Positions 16,846-26,253 of a stretch of 64,000 nt of DNA are shown here, piece by piece. This DNA comes from Syntrophus sp963665935. Its GTDB lineage: Bacteria > Desulfobacterota > Syntrophia > Syntrophales > Syntrophaceae. The stretch is taken from assembly GCA_963665935.1 (NCBI GenBank), contig OY762510.1, forward strand, positions 310,001-374,000, given 5' to 3'. How positions within the stretch are numbered: position 1 is the stretch's first letter; every line of letters begins with the position of its first letter. The position numbers and the translations under genes are program-made. Below the pieces are notes generated by a model. The model was not told the origin of the DNA. It did no database searches and worked only from the letters and a program-made list of their open reading frames with translations.

Positions 16846-19800
16846 TTACGGGTAGATAACCGTCCCGTTCAAAAGGACGCTGCCGGGGGCGCTGTTCACC
16901 GTCACATCCAGTCCAGACGGTCCACGGAGGTCCGCTGAAACGCCGTCCACCGCAGAGGTGGCTGTCAGCGTCAGCAAACCGCTAGCATTGATATACGGAC
17001 GAGCCTCTGTGCCGATGGTGGAACCCTTCAGGCTTACATTGCCGCCCGTTACGGTGTAGGCGCCATCGATGGCCCCAATCCCGGCGTTCAGAGTCACCTT
17101 GCTGGTTCCGGCATCCAGATTTCCCAGCAAGGTCAGTGTCCCGTGAGAGGTAATGCCCACTGCTCCGGAAAGAGTCGAGACACCAAGATTCAGGGCGTTG
17201 GCATCCACCAGGGTCAGTTTCTTAGCGGCCGTCACCGCTACCGTGGAAAAGTCATTTGTTGATGTATTCAGGACGATATTGTTCGTCCCGACATTCAAGG
17301 TCGTCTTCCCCACCACCGTTACCTGCCCGCTGTCCGTGATGTCGCCCCCTGCCTTCAAACTCATGCTACCGCTCACCGACATCGTATAAAGATCCAAATC
17401 CGTCGCATCCGTCAGCACCACGCTCTTGCCCGACGTCACCGATACCGTCCCAAAATCGTTTGTCGACGTGTTCAACACGATGTCGTTTGTCCCCGCATTC
17501 AATGTTGTCGTCCCGACTACCGTTACCTGCCCGCTGTCCGTGATGTCTCCACCCGCTTTCACTCTCAGAATCCCGCTGGCCGTCGTCGCATCCAGATTCA
17601 AAGCCGACGCATCCGTCAGCGTCACATTCCGGGCCGACGTCACCGACACCGTCCCGAAATCGTTCGTCGCTGTATTCAGTACAATATCGTTCATCCCCGC
17701 ATCCAGCGTCGTCGTCCCGGAAACCTTTATCTGCCCGCTGTCCGTGATGTTGCCGCCCGCTTTCACCCTCAAGATCCCACTGGCCGTCGTCGCATCCAGA
17801 TTCAAAGCCGACGCATCCGTCAGTGTCACGTTCCGGGCTGACGTCACCGACACCGTCCCGAAATCGTTCGTCGCTGTATTCAGTACAATATCGTTCGTCC
17901 CCGCATCCAGCGTCGTCGTCCCGGAAACCTTTATCTGCCCGCTGTCCGTGATGTTGCCGCCCGCTTTCAAAGTCATGTTCCCGCTTACCGTCGTCGCATC
18001 CAGGTTCAAAGCCGTTGAATCATACAGCACAACATTCTTGCCCGACGTCACCAACACTGTCCCGAAATCGTTCGTCGCCGTATTCAGCACGATGTAGTTC
18101 TCACCCGCATCCAGCGTCGTCGTCCCGGAAACCTTTATCGGCCCGCTGTCCGTGATGTTGCCGCCCGCCTTCAAAGTCATGTTCCCGCTTACCATCGCCG
18201 CATCCAGGTTCAAAGCCGTTGAATCATACAGCACAACATTCTTGCCCGACGTCACCGATACCGTCCCGAAATCGTTTGTTGCCGTATTCAGCACGATGTA
18301 GTTCTCACCCGCATCCAGCGTCGTCGTCCCGGAAACCTTTATCTGCCCGCTGTCCGTGATGTTGCCGCCCGCCTTCAAAGTCATGTACCCGCTTACCGTC
18401 GTCGCATCCAGGTTCAAAGCCGTTGAATCATACAGCACAACATTCTTGCCAGACGTCACCGACACCGTCCCAAAATCGTTCGTCGCCGTATTCAGCACGA
18501 TGTAGTTCTCACCCGCATCCAGCGTCGTCGTCCCGGAAACCTTTATCTGCCCGCTGTCCGTGATGTTGCCGCCCGCTTTCAAAGTCATGTTCCCGCTTAC
18601 CGTCGTCGCATCCAGGTTCAAAGCCGTTGAATCATACAGCACAACATTCTTGCCCGATGTCACCGATACCGTCCCGAAATCGTTTGTTGCCGCATTCAGC
18701 ACGATGTCGTTGGCCTCCGCGTTCAGTGTCGTTGTCCCCGTTACCCGGATGGTCCCGCCTTCCTGCAATATGTCACTGTCTGCCGTCGGTCCCGCATTGG
18801 TTACATCAAGGGTCGCCGCATTGATCCCGCTCAGGGTAATATCGCCACTTTCCGTGTAGGTCTTGCCACTGCCGTCTCGCAGGCTGATCGTCACGGCTCC
18901 CGTACCCGCATCGATCAGGGTGCCGGAGGCCTGGGTAATGACGGCGGCTCCTTCTTCCCGGTCAGCATCCACCACTCCATTGGCCAGGGAATCATTCGCC
19001 ACCAGGTTCAGATTGCCATTGTCCGTGGTGATGTCCCCGTTGAGGACGAGGCTTCGGCCCGCCGCCAGAGTCAGGCTGCCCCCGTTCCCGGAGGCGTTGT
19101 TGACTGTGATGGAGCTATTCAGGGTGATGTCGTTACTTGCCTGCAGGGTCAGATTGCTTCCTCCACCCAGCCAGGTGGCGATGTCACTGGCCAGCAGGTT
19201 GACACTTTCACCGCTGGAATCCCCATAGGCATATTTGGAAAAGAGATAAACTGCACCGCTGTCCGTTTCGCTGTCGTCGGAACCGTCATCTCCCCAGGCC
19301 CCGACGGCCAAGCGATTTCCTGCACCATTCAACGATACCGAACGGCCCAGGGAGTCCCCTTCTTCCAGATTGCCGACGTCCATGTTCTTGTCGCCGCTAT
19401 ACCCTTTGCCGATCATTCCCTGAGGACTGCCGCCACTGAAATCCTTATTTGTAAAACCAAAGAGATAAACCGCGCCGCTATCTGCCGTGTCGTTTTCAGA
19501 TCCGTCATCCCCGTCAGCCCCCACGGCCAGGCGGTCCCCAGCATCATTCAACGATACCGAAATACCGAAGGCGTCTCCATCCTCCAGATTGGCGACCCCG
19601 ACATTCTTGCCGTCCGCATACCCCTTCCCGATGATCCCCTGAAGAGTTCCGCCGCTGAAATTCGTATCCGTAAAACTGAACAGATAGACCGCACCACTGT
19701 CCGTTGTGGTGCCATCAGAACCGTCATCACCATCCGCACCGACGGCCAGACGGTTTCCATCACTATTCAACGATACCGAAATACCGAAGTCGTCAGAATC

Positions 19801-22266
19801 CTCTAGAGCGGACGCATCCACATTCTTGCCGTCCGCATACCCCTTCCCAATGATCCCCTGAAGGCTCCCGCTGCTGAAATTCGCATCTGTAAAGCTGAAC
19901 AGATAAACCGCGCCGCTGTCCGTTGTGGTTCCGTCAGAGCCGTCATCGCCTGTAGCACCCACGGCCAGACGGTTTCCTGTACCATTCAGCGCCACAGAAA
20001 TGCCGAAATTGTCACCATCCTCCAATTCGGAAACATCCACATTCTTTCCGCCCGTATACCCCTTCCCGATGATCCCCTGAAGACTTCCACCGCTGAAATT
20101 CGTATCTGTAAAATTGAACAGATAAACGGCGCCGCTGTCAGCGGTGCTTTCGTCAGCTCCGTCATCGCCATAGGCACCCACGGCCAGACGATTGCCGGCG
20201 CCATTCAAGGATACCGAACGGCCAAAGAAGTCGCCACTGTCCAGACGGGAAACGTTTATGTTCTTTCCGCCCGTGTATCCTTTGCCGATGATCCCCTGAA
20301 GGCTTCCGCCGCTGAAATTCGCATCCGTAAAACTGAACAGATAAACGGCGCCGCTGTCAGCGGTGCCGTTATCAACGCCTTTATCACAGTCAGCACCCAC
20401 AGCCAGACGGTCGCCGGCACTATTCAGGGATACCGAAACGCCGAAATTGTCACCACTCTCCTCATCTCCATCTCCGGCATCCAAATCTTGTACATTTACG
20501 TCTTTCTCGCCCGTATAACCCTTACCCAATATCCCTTGATAAGACCAACCTGTGACGTCGTCACTATCCCCGATCACGATGTTCTTCGGGTCGAGAAGGA
20601 GTTCCCCGCCCCGTCCGGTGTCGATCTTCAGGATATCCGCCCGGCGCAGCAATTCTGCCGAGGAAACCTCTACATAGCCTCCTGAAGCCTTCCCCCCGGC
20701 AGCCACACTCCCCAGCATGGTCGTTTCCGCATTCGACCAGATCACCGCCGTACCTCCGGCACTGCCTGTTTTATCCGCCGAGACATCGATGGAGGTTGTG
20801 TCATTGACAAAAACTTTCTCGGCGTTGGATATGGCGTCGAGAGTCCCCCAACGGGTCAGGAAGCCTTCGTTGTATGCCCGGGTCGGATCCGATTCCTTGC
20901 CGCCCTGGAAGGCCCCACCGATCCGGACTAGACCGCCCTGAGTCCCTCCCGAGGCATCCACCGTCGCCGAAAAAAGGCGTACGGAGTATCCCGAGAGATC
21001 AATCCGCCCCCCCTCGCTGGTGGCCCCTGAGGCCAGATAGGTCCCGGAACTCAGGAGACCTCCCTGGGCTTCCGATCGGATCGAACCGCCGTCTGTTTTT
21101 CCGGAAACATCGGTAACACTCGTGGAAGTCTCAAGTGTCTGACCGGCGCTGAAGTAGCTGACCTGCCCGCCTGCTCCCTTCAACCCCCGGGCCTGCACCC
21201 GATCCGCCAGGGACAGTATGCCGGAGGAGTTTACTGATATGTTTCCCCCCTGAGTACGGCCGTTGGCGGAAATTGTCCCCCCCAGGGATACAAAGCCCCC
21301 GTCGATCCGGACTGTCCCGCCTTGAGTCCCGGAGGCGTCCACGAGGCCCGTGTTGGTCACCTCATCGCCGGTAAGGACGATCTCGCCGTTTCGCTCCTCG
21401 ATGGACCGGGCTTCAATCACTCCAGTATTGTTCACCACACTCCGGACGACATCGGAGGCCCCTTTGGCGGTCAGGAGCACCGAATTCCCGGAGAGGGTTC
21501 CCGAATTACTGACTCCAGTGGAAGACGCCGTTCCCGCATCCACAACGAAGCCAACCAGGTCATTTCCCGTAAAATTCAGCGTCACCTGTTCCCCCGAAGC
21601 CAAGGCGACGGTCCCCCGGGACGCCTGGATCATCCCTTCATTGGATATGGAAGGCGATACCAGGGCCACGTAGCCCCCCTGGATTTTTCCCTGGTTGAGG
21701 ATGCTGCCCACGGAAGCATCGCCGTGAAAGCTGTAATTCCCTGTTAAAAAGTCTTGATCGGAGAGGCCAAGGGTCGAAGCGAGAAAGCCCCCCACAGTGA
21801 TTTTGGCGTTGGGACCTGCGAGAAGGCCGTTGGGATTGATTACCCATACCTGGCCGTTGGCGGAAAGGGAGCCGTAAAGAGTTGAAGGGTCGGAGCCTGT
21901 CACCCGGTTCAAAGAAATGGCGGAAGAAGAAGGCTGGGTATAGCGCACCGATTCCCCGGCGGCGATGCTGTAGTCCTGCCAGTTAATGATTGATTTTTTT
22001 GTGGTCTGGGTAATGTTCAGAGTTGTCGCGTTGGGCCGGCTGAAGGTGGAGTTGCCTGCCTTCAACTGCTCCCCTCTGGGGAGGGCGTAAGCTGAACCCG
22101 TCAACAGAGCCGTGGCCAAGGTCGCCGCACCCAGGGCCAGGGCTCCTTTTTTCCCCGTCTCCCGAATCGCAGCCCGCAGCTGCTCCGAGGCATCCAGTGC
22201 TACAACCCGGCTGCGTTGTATCCTGCCCTTTCTCTGTCTTTTTAACGCTTGCTTTTCTCGTTTCAT
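16846..22266 (-). CDS. TpsA: FHA-like two-partner secretion exoprotein
   Basis: 1806 aa. The N-terminus has a long basic extended signal region followed by a hydrophobic core (ALGAATLATALLTGSAYA). A TPS/haemagglutination-activity domain follows (about residues 65-330), with WQDYSIAAGESVRYTQP, SLNRVTGSDPS, GQVWVINPNGLLAGPNA and GGFLASTLGL, the features recognised by TpsB POTRA domains. Beta-helical repeats continue to about residue 570. Residues 576-1012 hold six FG-GAP-like repeats of about 73 aa, and residues 1174-1716 hold about eight repeats of 68 aa. No C-terminal pro-domain or toxin module is seen; the protein ends PGSVLLNGTVIYP. GGAGGAGCAGG precedes the ATG at 22266. It is the last gene of the operon starting with tpsB and probably a surface adhesin or matrix protein. 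Confidence 0.92.
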   Translation of the reverse strand: MKREKQALKRQRKGRIQRSRVVALDASEQLRAAIRETGKKGALALGAATLATALLTGSAYALPRGEQLKAGNSTFSRPNATTLNITQTTKKSIINWQDYSIAAGESVRYTQPSSSAISLNRVTGSDPSTLYGSLSANGQVWVINPNGLLAGPNAKITVGGFLASTLGLSDQDFLTGNYSFHGDASVGSILNQGKIQGGYVALVSPSISNEGMIQASRGTVALASGEQVTLNFTGNDLVGFVVDAGTASSTGVSNSGTLSGNSVLLTAKGASDVVRSVVNNTGVIEARSIEERNGEIVLTGDEVTNTGLVDASGTQGGTVRIDGGFVSLGGTISANGRTQGGNISVNSSGILSLADRVQARGLKGAGGQVSYFSAGQTLETSTSVTDVSGKTDGGSIRSEAQGGLLSSGTYLASGATSEGGRIDLSGYSVRLFSATVDASGGTQGGLVRIGGAFQGGKESDPTRAYNEGFLTRWGTLDAISNAEKVFVNDTTSIDVSADKTGSAGGTAVIWSNAETTMLGSVAAGGKASGGYVEVSSAELLRRADILKIDTGRGGELLLDPKNIVIGDSDDVTGWSYQGILGKGYTGEKDVNVQDLDAGDGDEESGDNFGVSVSLNSAGDRLAVGADCDKGVDNGTADSGAVYLFSFTDANFSGGSLQGIIGKGYTGGKNINVSRLDSGDFFGRSVSLNGAGNRLAVGAYGDDGADESTADSGAVYLFNFTDTNFSGGSLQGIIGKGYTGGKNVDVSELEDGDNFGISVALNGTGNRLAVGATGDDGSDGTTTDSGAVYLFSFTDANFSSGSLQGIIGKGYADGKNVDASALEDSDDFGISVSLNSDGNRLAVGADGDDGSDGTTTDSGAVYLFSFTDTNFSGGTLQGIIGKGYADGKNVGVANLEDGDAFGISVSLNDAGDRLAVGADGDDGSENDTADSGAVYLFGFTNKDFSGGSPQGMIGKGYSGDKNMDVGNLEEGDSLGRSVSLNGAGNRLAVGAWGDDGSDDSETDSGAVYLFSKYAYGDSSGESVNLLASDIATWLGGGSNLTLQASNDITLNSSITVNNASGNGGSLTLAAGRSLVLNGDITTDNGNLNLVANDSLANGVVDADREEGAAVITQASGTLIDAGTGAVTISLRDGSGKTYTESGDITLSGINAATLDVTNAGPTADSDILQEGGTIRVTGTTTLNAEANDIVLNAATNDFGTVSVTSGKNVVLYDSTALNLDATTVSGNMTLKAGGNITDSGQIKVSGTTTLDAGENYIVLNTATNDFGTVSVTSGKNVVLYDSTALNLDATTVSGYMTLKAGGNITDSGQIKVSGTTTLDAGENYIVLNTATNDFGTVSVTSGKNVVLYDSTALNLDAAMVSGNMTLKAGGNITDSGPIKVSGTTTLDAGENYIVLNTATNDFGTVLVTSGKNVVLYDSTALNLDATTVSGNMTLKAGGNITDSGQIKVSGTTTLDAGTNDIVLNTATNDFGTVSVTSARNVTLTDASALNLDATTASGILRVKAGGNITDSGQIKVSGTTTLDAGMNDIVLNTATNDFGTVSVTSARNVTLTDASALNLDATTASGILRVKAGGDITDSGQVTVVGTTTLNAGTNDIVLNTSTNDFGTVSVTSGKSVVLTDATDLDLYTMSVSGSMSLKAGGDITDSGQVTVVGKTTLNVGTNNIVLNTSTNDFSTVAVTAAKKLTLVDANALNLGVSTLSGAVGITSHGTLTLLGNLDAGTSKVTLNAGIGAIDGAYTVTGGNVSLKGSTIGTEARPYINASGLLTLTATSAVDGVSADLRGPSGLDVTVNSAPGSVLLNGTVIYP
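17121..18745 (-). repeat. Eight 204-bp (68-aa) tandem repeats inside tpsA
   Basis: Coding repeats with the consensus V-S-G-T-T-T-L-D-A-G, IVLNTATNDFGTV, NVVLYDSTALNLDA, MTLKAGGNITDSGQI. The central copies (2-4) differ at only a few residues and are near-identical as DNA, while copies 7 and 8 are more diverged. This points to recent expansion by recombination. The unit is a predicted beta-helix rung set. Read-mapping or assembly over this block may collapse copies. Confidence 0.85.
19231..20540 (-). repeat. Six FG-GAP-like 219-bp repeats inside tpsA
   Basis: Six copies of a 73-residue unit: QGIIGKGY..GKNV, FG(I/R)SVSLN, G.RLAVGA.GDDG, DSGAVYLF. The FG.SVSL.G...AVGA and SGAVYLF elements are those of FG-GAP/integrin-alpha-like beta-propeller blades. 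The aspartate-rich loops (DGDDGSDG) look like calcium sites. The block interrupts the beta-helical passenger between residues 576 and 1012. Confidence 0.8.
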
Positions 22267-22440
22267 CCTGCTCCTCCACCAAAATAAAAATTTTTATTTG
22301 ATAGAAAGAGCAGGCACGCAATATTAATGCTTTAGCGTTAACCTAAAGTGAAGTATCTAACTCTCGCCTTGTTTTCCTGGTCCTGTCTTTTCGTTCTGGA
22401 ATAAGACCAATCCCAGGCAGGGCGCAGAGGATCAATCCTT

Positions 22441-22797
22441 CTATTGTATTTCCTGGATTTTCCGGTATTTCGCCGAATAGAGAAGTGCCAGGTTCCGATT
22501 GATCAGGGCCGTCTCGGAATCATTCTTTCCGTTGACCTTCTCGCTGATCTCCAGGGCGTGCAGAAAACAGGATTCCGCATTCTCGTGTTCTTCCCGCAGC
22601 AGATAGATGAGCCCTAGATTGTTCAGCGATGTCGCCAACCGGGGATGCTGCTTGCCGTAATATTTCCGGGAATAAAGCACCAGGTCAGTCCCCTGTTGCA
22701 GGGCGCCCTCCAACTGACGTTCTTCAACCAGACGGGCGATCTCCCTGTTCAGGTGTTCCCATTCGGCAGGATCGACTTCTGTTTTGAACCACCCCAT
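22441..22797 (-). CDS. Small tetratricopeptide-repeat protein
   Basis: 118 aa with two to three TPR units: an N-terminal helix pair (WEHLNREIARLVEERQLEGALQQG), then the hallmark HPRLATSLNNLGLIYLLREEHENAESCFLHALEIS, which matches the kinesin-light-chain type TPR, and a last partial unit. There is no signal peptide, so it is probably cytoplasmic. It lies between the SapC-like gene (9-bp gap) and tpsA in the two-partner secretion operon. It could be an accessory or chaperone for handling TpsA before export, but nothing in the sequence proves this. Confidence 0.7.
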   Translation of the reverse strand: MGWFKTEVDPAEWEHLNREIARLVEERQLEGALQQGTDLVLYSRKYYGKQHPRLATSLNNLGLIYLLREEHENAESCFLHALEISEKVNGKNDSETALINRNLALLYSAKYRKIQEIQ

Positions 22798-22806
22798 AGA
22801 AGACTC

Positions 22807-23529
22807 CTAATTCCCCGATTCCTGTGGCGCTTTTGCCGCCTCCTGCTCACGTCGCAGGATTTCATTCATGTTTGTCAGGGAATGGAGATGGGCATAAATC
22901 CGCGCCAGGTAACCGTTGCGGGCCATGACGGCCAGCTCTTCATCCGGCAGGTCGTACAAAGCTTTCTCATCCACCATGAGCAGGCCTTTGAGGGTCCATT
23001 CCGGTCCGCCTCCTGGAAGCTTCATCTTGGCCTCCACGGGCCGGAAAAGTTTCAGTTCGTCCAGACGTGCCAGAAACTGATCGGTAGCGATGGACTGCGA
23101 ATGATATTCCTGCAGGAACTTCAAGAACTCCTCCAGAAAGGGGGTTTTGTCTCCTTCATCGGAAAACAGCCTCTCTCCCTCCGCCGCATCGAATCCATCG
23201 AAGGCGGCATCGATGTAAACGGGTGCCTCCGCACTGTTTTCATCGGTCAGAAAGGGGTAGCGCCGAAAACAGGCGGGCAGATAGGCGCCCCGCTCCCAAT
23301 GCCCGGCATCGTCCACGAACCGATTTCCCTTCAAACCAAGGATGATCATGGACAGCAAACTTTCTCCCGACCGGGTAAACACAATAGGATAAAACCGGGA
23401 TGCGACGAAATACTCCGGACCCAGAATGGGGCAGGAATTCAGAGAACGGGTAAAACCGAAATTGCTGACGGGAGCCACTTTAAGCGATCGGTGGCTTTCC
23501 GAACTTAACATCACGGGATTCTTATACAT
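22807..23529 (-). CDS. SapC-like protein
   Basis: 240 aa that fits the SapC family (PF07277 type), named after a Campylobacter S-layer-associated protein. Recognisable features are PEYFVASRFYPIVFTRSG, SMIILGLKGNRFVDDAGHWERGAYLPACFRRYPF and the later EFLKFLQEYHSQS and LKGLLMVDEKALYDLPDEEL. Its biochemical role is unknown; a link to S-layer or surface-protein export has been suggested from the name gene. No signal peptide is seen. It begins 24 bp after tpsB and is followed by the TPR gene, so it is embedded in a two-partner secretion operon. Confidence 0.75.
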   Translation of the reverse strand: MYKNPVMLSSESHRSLKVAPVSNFGFTRSLNSCPILGPEYFVASRFYPIVFTRSGESLLSMIILGLKGNRFVDDAGHWERGAYLPACFRRYPFLTDENSAEAPVYIDAAFDGFDAAEGERLFSDEGDKTPFLEEFLKFLQEYHSQSIATDQFLARLDELKLFRPVEAKMKLPGGGPEWTLKGLLMVDEKALYDLPDEELAVMARNGYLARIYAHLHSLTNMNEILRREQEAAKAPQESGN

Positions 23530-23553
23530 GCTTTCTTCTCCTGAAGAGGTAAA

Positions 23554-25263
23554 TTAAAAACTCACAGCCGCCGAAAGGTACGTTTCGGCATTCTTCGCGT
23601 TGAACTGATCATGCTTCTTTGGCACGGCCCAATCCAGGCGGGCGGCAAAAGAATTCCCCACATAAAACCGTAATCCAGCACCCAGGCTGGAGAGATAATC
23701 ATCCCGGTTCTCCCCCGGTTCCGGGTCATTCAGGAAGACCCCTCCATGATCCCCGAAAAAGGCCAGTTTGAACATTTCCCCGATCCTCCGGCCAAAAAAG
23801 GTCTTTTCCGGGGAAAAGGGTGAAGTTTCAAGTTCTGCCGACACGGTATAGCCGCTGTCGCCGTTACAGGTCGAAGAATCGAATCCCCGGACCGAGCCCA
23901 TGCCACCCAGAGAGAACTGCTCAACCACGAACAGTCTGTCCGCCGAGAGTTGCCCCGACCCTTTCAGGATCAGCGCAGTGTAGCCGGGAAGCTGCTGGAA
24001 ACGGGACAGATCCAGGGTATACTTGGAAAAGGAGCCGTCGGCGCCCTTGCGGCTCACGTCGGGGTCGTCGCGGCCCGACCCGCCGAAAAGGTCCCGGACA
24101 CCCCGGTAGGCCGTAAAACCCAGGGAATTCCTGCCCCGGTACTCATCAAGAAAATCAGAGGAAACCCCCAGGGAGAAGACCCGTATCCGGTCCCGGCTCC
24201 AGGTTTCATCGAGGATATAATCGGTCAGGTTCTTGTAGTCAAAGCCGAACCGCACATCAAGCCTTCGAGTCAGCCGCCGGATGAGCGGATGTGTCACATA
24301 GAGACCCAGGAGGTCCGATTTGCCGTTGATGTCCAGCGCGCCCAGCTCTTCGCCGGACTCATAACGGCTGTTGGTGTAGTAGAAGCCGACTTTTGTCCCG
24401 TCATACCCCAGGGGAACCAGGTAATCGACCCGTCCGTAGGACAACCGCTCCAGATCCAGTTGATCCAACCCGGTAACCCCCCGCAGGGTCAGTTGATCGC
24501 CCGTCCGCAGAAGGCTGCCCGTCTCCAGCGTCATCCCGAGCCGGCTCCGGCTGGAGGATTGCGAACCGAAGTTGTCATAGGAGAGGTTCCCGGAAAAGGG
24601 CCTCCGCTCCTCCGCTCGAATCACCAGGTCCGTCGTCCCCGGGGATTGACCCGCCTGCAGCAGGGCGTTGACGGACAGATAGGAATAGTCGTTCAGAATG
24701 AGAAGGGACCGCTCCAGCGTCGCTTCCCGGAGGGTAGGATCACTGCGGAGAGGGGAGAGATGCTTTTCGATAAATTCGTCGCTGTATCGTTTGTTTCCGG
24801 CAACGGTCACCTTGTCCAGCCGCCCTACCACAACCCGGATGAGGATTTCGCCATCCCGCACCGACTGCGGCGGAACATGGGCGTTGACGAGGAGGTAGCC
24901 CAGCTCCCGGTAACGGCCCGTGATCCGGTTGGCCACGCCCTGAATCTCCTCCAGGGAAAGTTCCTTCCCCTCCCAGGGAGACACCAGGGACCTGATCTCC
25001 TCGGCGGAAAGGATTGTAAAGCCTTCCACACGAAAGGTCTTCACCAGGATTTTCCGGGACGGAAGGGCCTCTTCTGCTTTTTTTTCCTTTTCCGTCTCGA
25101 TTTTCGGGACCTTCGGCACTTCCCTGGGCAGTTCCGCCCCCCGCTCCAGGGATTTGAAGACATCGCCGCTGCGCTCCTGGGCCGGAAGCGGGCCGGAAGT
25201 CAGCAGGACTCCCAGGAAAGCAGCCAGGATCGTGATGCAAAGATTAGGAAGGAAATTACGCAA
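23554..25263 (-). CDS. TpsB outer-membrane transporter (ShlB/FhaC family)
   Basis: 569 aa. TpsB forms a 16-stranded outer-membrane barrel with periplasmic POTRA domains that recognises and secretes TpsA. After a signal peptide (ITILAAFLGVLLTSG), POTRA 1 runs from about residue 70 (FRVEGFTILSAEEIRSLV) and POTRA 2 from about 150 (VTVAGNKRYSDEFIEKHLSPL). The barrel begins near YDNFGSQSSSRSRLG and contains GGMGSVRGFDSS, the L6-loop RGF motif. It ends in a phenylalanine-terminated strand (TYLSAAVSF), the BAM recognition signal. I place the start at the TTG at 25263 because AGGAG lies 5 bp upstream; a longer TTG frame to 25335 lacks a signal-like beginning. Confidence 0.92.
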   Translation of the reverse strand: MRNFLPNLCITILAAFLGVLLTSGPLPAQERSGDVFKSLERGAELPREVPKVPKIETEKEKKAEEALPSRKILVKTFRVEGFTILSAEEIRSLVSPWEGKELSLEEIQGVANRITGRYRELGYLLVNAHVPPQSVRDGEILIRVVVGRLDKVTVAGNKRYSDEFIEKHLSPLRSDPTLREATLERSLLILNDYSYLSVNALLQAGQSPGTTDLVIRAEERRPFSGNLSYDNFGSQSSSRSRLGMTLETGSLLRTGDQLTLRGVTGLDQLDLERLSYGRVDYLVPLGYDGTKVGFYYTNSRYESGEELGALDINGKSDLLGLYVTHPLIRRLTRRLDVRFGFDYKNLTDYILDETWSRDRIRVFSLGVSSDFLDEYRGRNSLGFTAYRGVRDLFGGSGRDDPDVSRKGADGSFSKYTLDLSRFQQLPGYTALILKGSGQLSADRLFVVEQFSLGGMGSVRGFDSSTCNGDSGYTVSAELETSPFSPEKTFFGRRIGEMFKLAFFGDHGGVFLNDPEPGENRDDYLSSLGAGLRFYVGNSFAARLDWAVPKKHDQFNAKNAETYLSAAVSF

Positions 25264-25401
25264 GAGCGCTCCTGTAATGGGATTTTGCCTAATCTTGCAA
25301 CAAACAGGCCGCCTTCTCCTGCAAGAACAGAACAACCAATCTCATTATCATCCTTTAACTGAGACTCTTTGAATCTTGGACTAAGGGTTATTCTCTTCAC
25401 C

Positions 25402-26226
25402 TTACTCTAGTCTGCCCAGCAGCCGTTCGGCATTTCCGTGCAGGATAGCCTCCTTGGTTTCGTCTGAATAAGGCAGGGCCAGCACCCGGTCCACCAGGCC
25501 TTTGACGTCATACATCCCCGGCCAGTCGCTTCCGAAGAGGAATTTGTCGGAAAACTTTTCCAGGTTCGGGAAGTGCCGGGGCAGGTGGCGGATGGCCATT
25601 CCAGCGATGCCGATGTGCACGTTGCGGTGCCTTGAAATCATCCAGGCGGCCCGGTCATACCAGAAGGGCCGGCCTCCGTGTTCCATCATGATGGTCAAAT
25701 CGGGAAATTCGTCCGCCACATCATCAAGCAGCAGCGGATCGGCATATTTGATCCGCGTTCCTCGAAAAATCGACGAACCGGTGTGAAACATAATGGGTAA
25801 GCCTTTGGACTGAACATATTCGTAAAAAGGGAACAAGGATGGATCATTGGGATAGAAAAACTGATAGGAGGGAAGAAGCTTGAAGCCTTTCATTCCAAGT
25901 TCCTCTATGGCACGGCAGGCCTGAACGTCAAAGGGAGTCCCGTCTTCAAGATTGAGACCTCCGAAAGGAACCAATGCCTCCTGATTTTGACAAAACCGGG
26001 CGGTCTCTTCATTGGTTACGACGCCTGTGCATTTCGGTGCGTATTCGGCCAATACGACAGCTGATGATACCCCCTGCGAGGCAAGAAGGGCCACCAGTTC
26101 CCCGGGCGTCAGGCCATCGGCGAATCGGTCGAAGGTGTCGGGATTATTTTTCCGGAAATACTCCGCGACCCAGGGCTGCCAAACCTCGACGGATGCGGCA
26201 TGAACATGGAAATCAATGACTTTCAT
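25402..26226 (-). CDS. Amidohydrolase-2 family metal-dependent hydrolase
   Basis: 274 aa TIM-barrel enzyme of the amidohydrolase_2 group (ACMSD/gamma-resorcylate decarboxylase relatives), which hydrolyse or decarboxylate using a divalent metal. Metal-binding motifs are visible: FHVH near the N-terminus, IMFHTGS and MMEHGG in the middle and FGSDWPG with the terminal aspartate. The last helix region has HGNAERLLG. It starts 27 bp after the acyltransferase and ends the acyl-chain locus. In that context decarboxylation or ring-type chemistry on a polyketide-like intermediate is possible, but the substrate cannot be read. Confidence 0.8.
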   Translation of the reverse strand: MKVIDFHVHAASVEVWQPWVAEYFRKNNPDTFDRFADGLTPGELVALLASQGVSSAVVLAEYAPKCTGVVTNEETARFCQNQEALVPFGGLNLEDGTPFDVQACRAIEELGMKGFKLLPSYQFFYPNDPSLFPFYEYVQSKGLPIMFHTGSSIFRGTRIKYADPLLLDDVADEFPDLTIMMEHGGRPFWYDRAAWMISRHRNVHIGIAGMAIRHLPRHFPNLEKFSDKFLFGSDWPGMYDVKGLVDRVLALPYSDETKEAILHGNAERLLGRLE

Positions 26227-26253
26227 CTCTCGTTCCTCCTTTGGAGTGAATTT

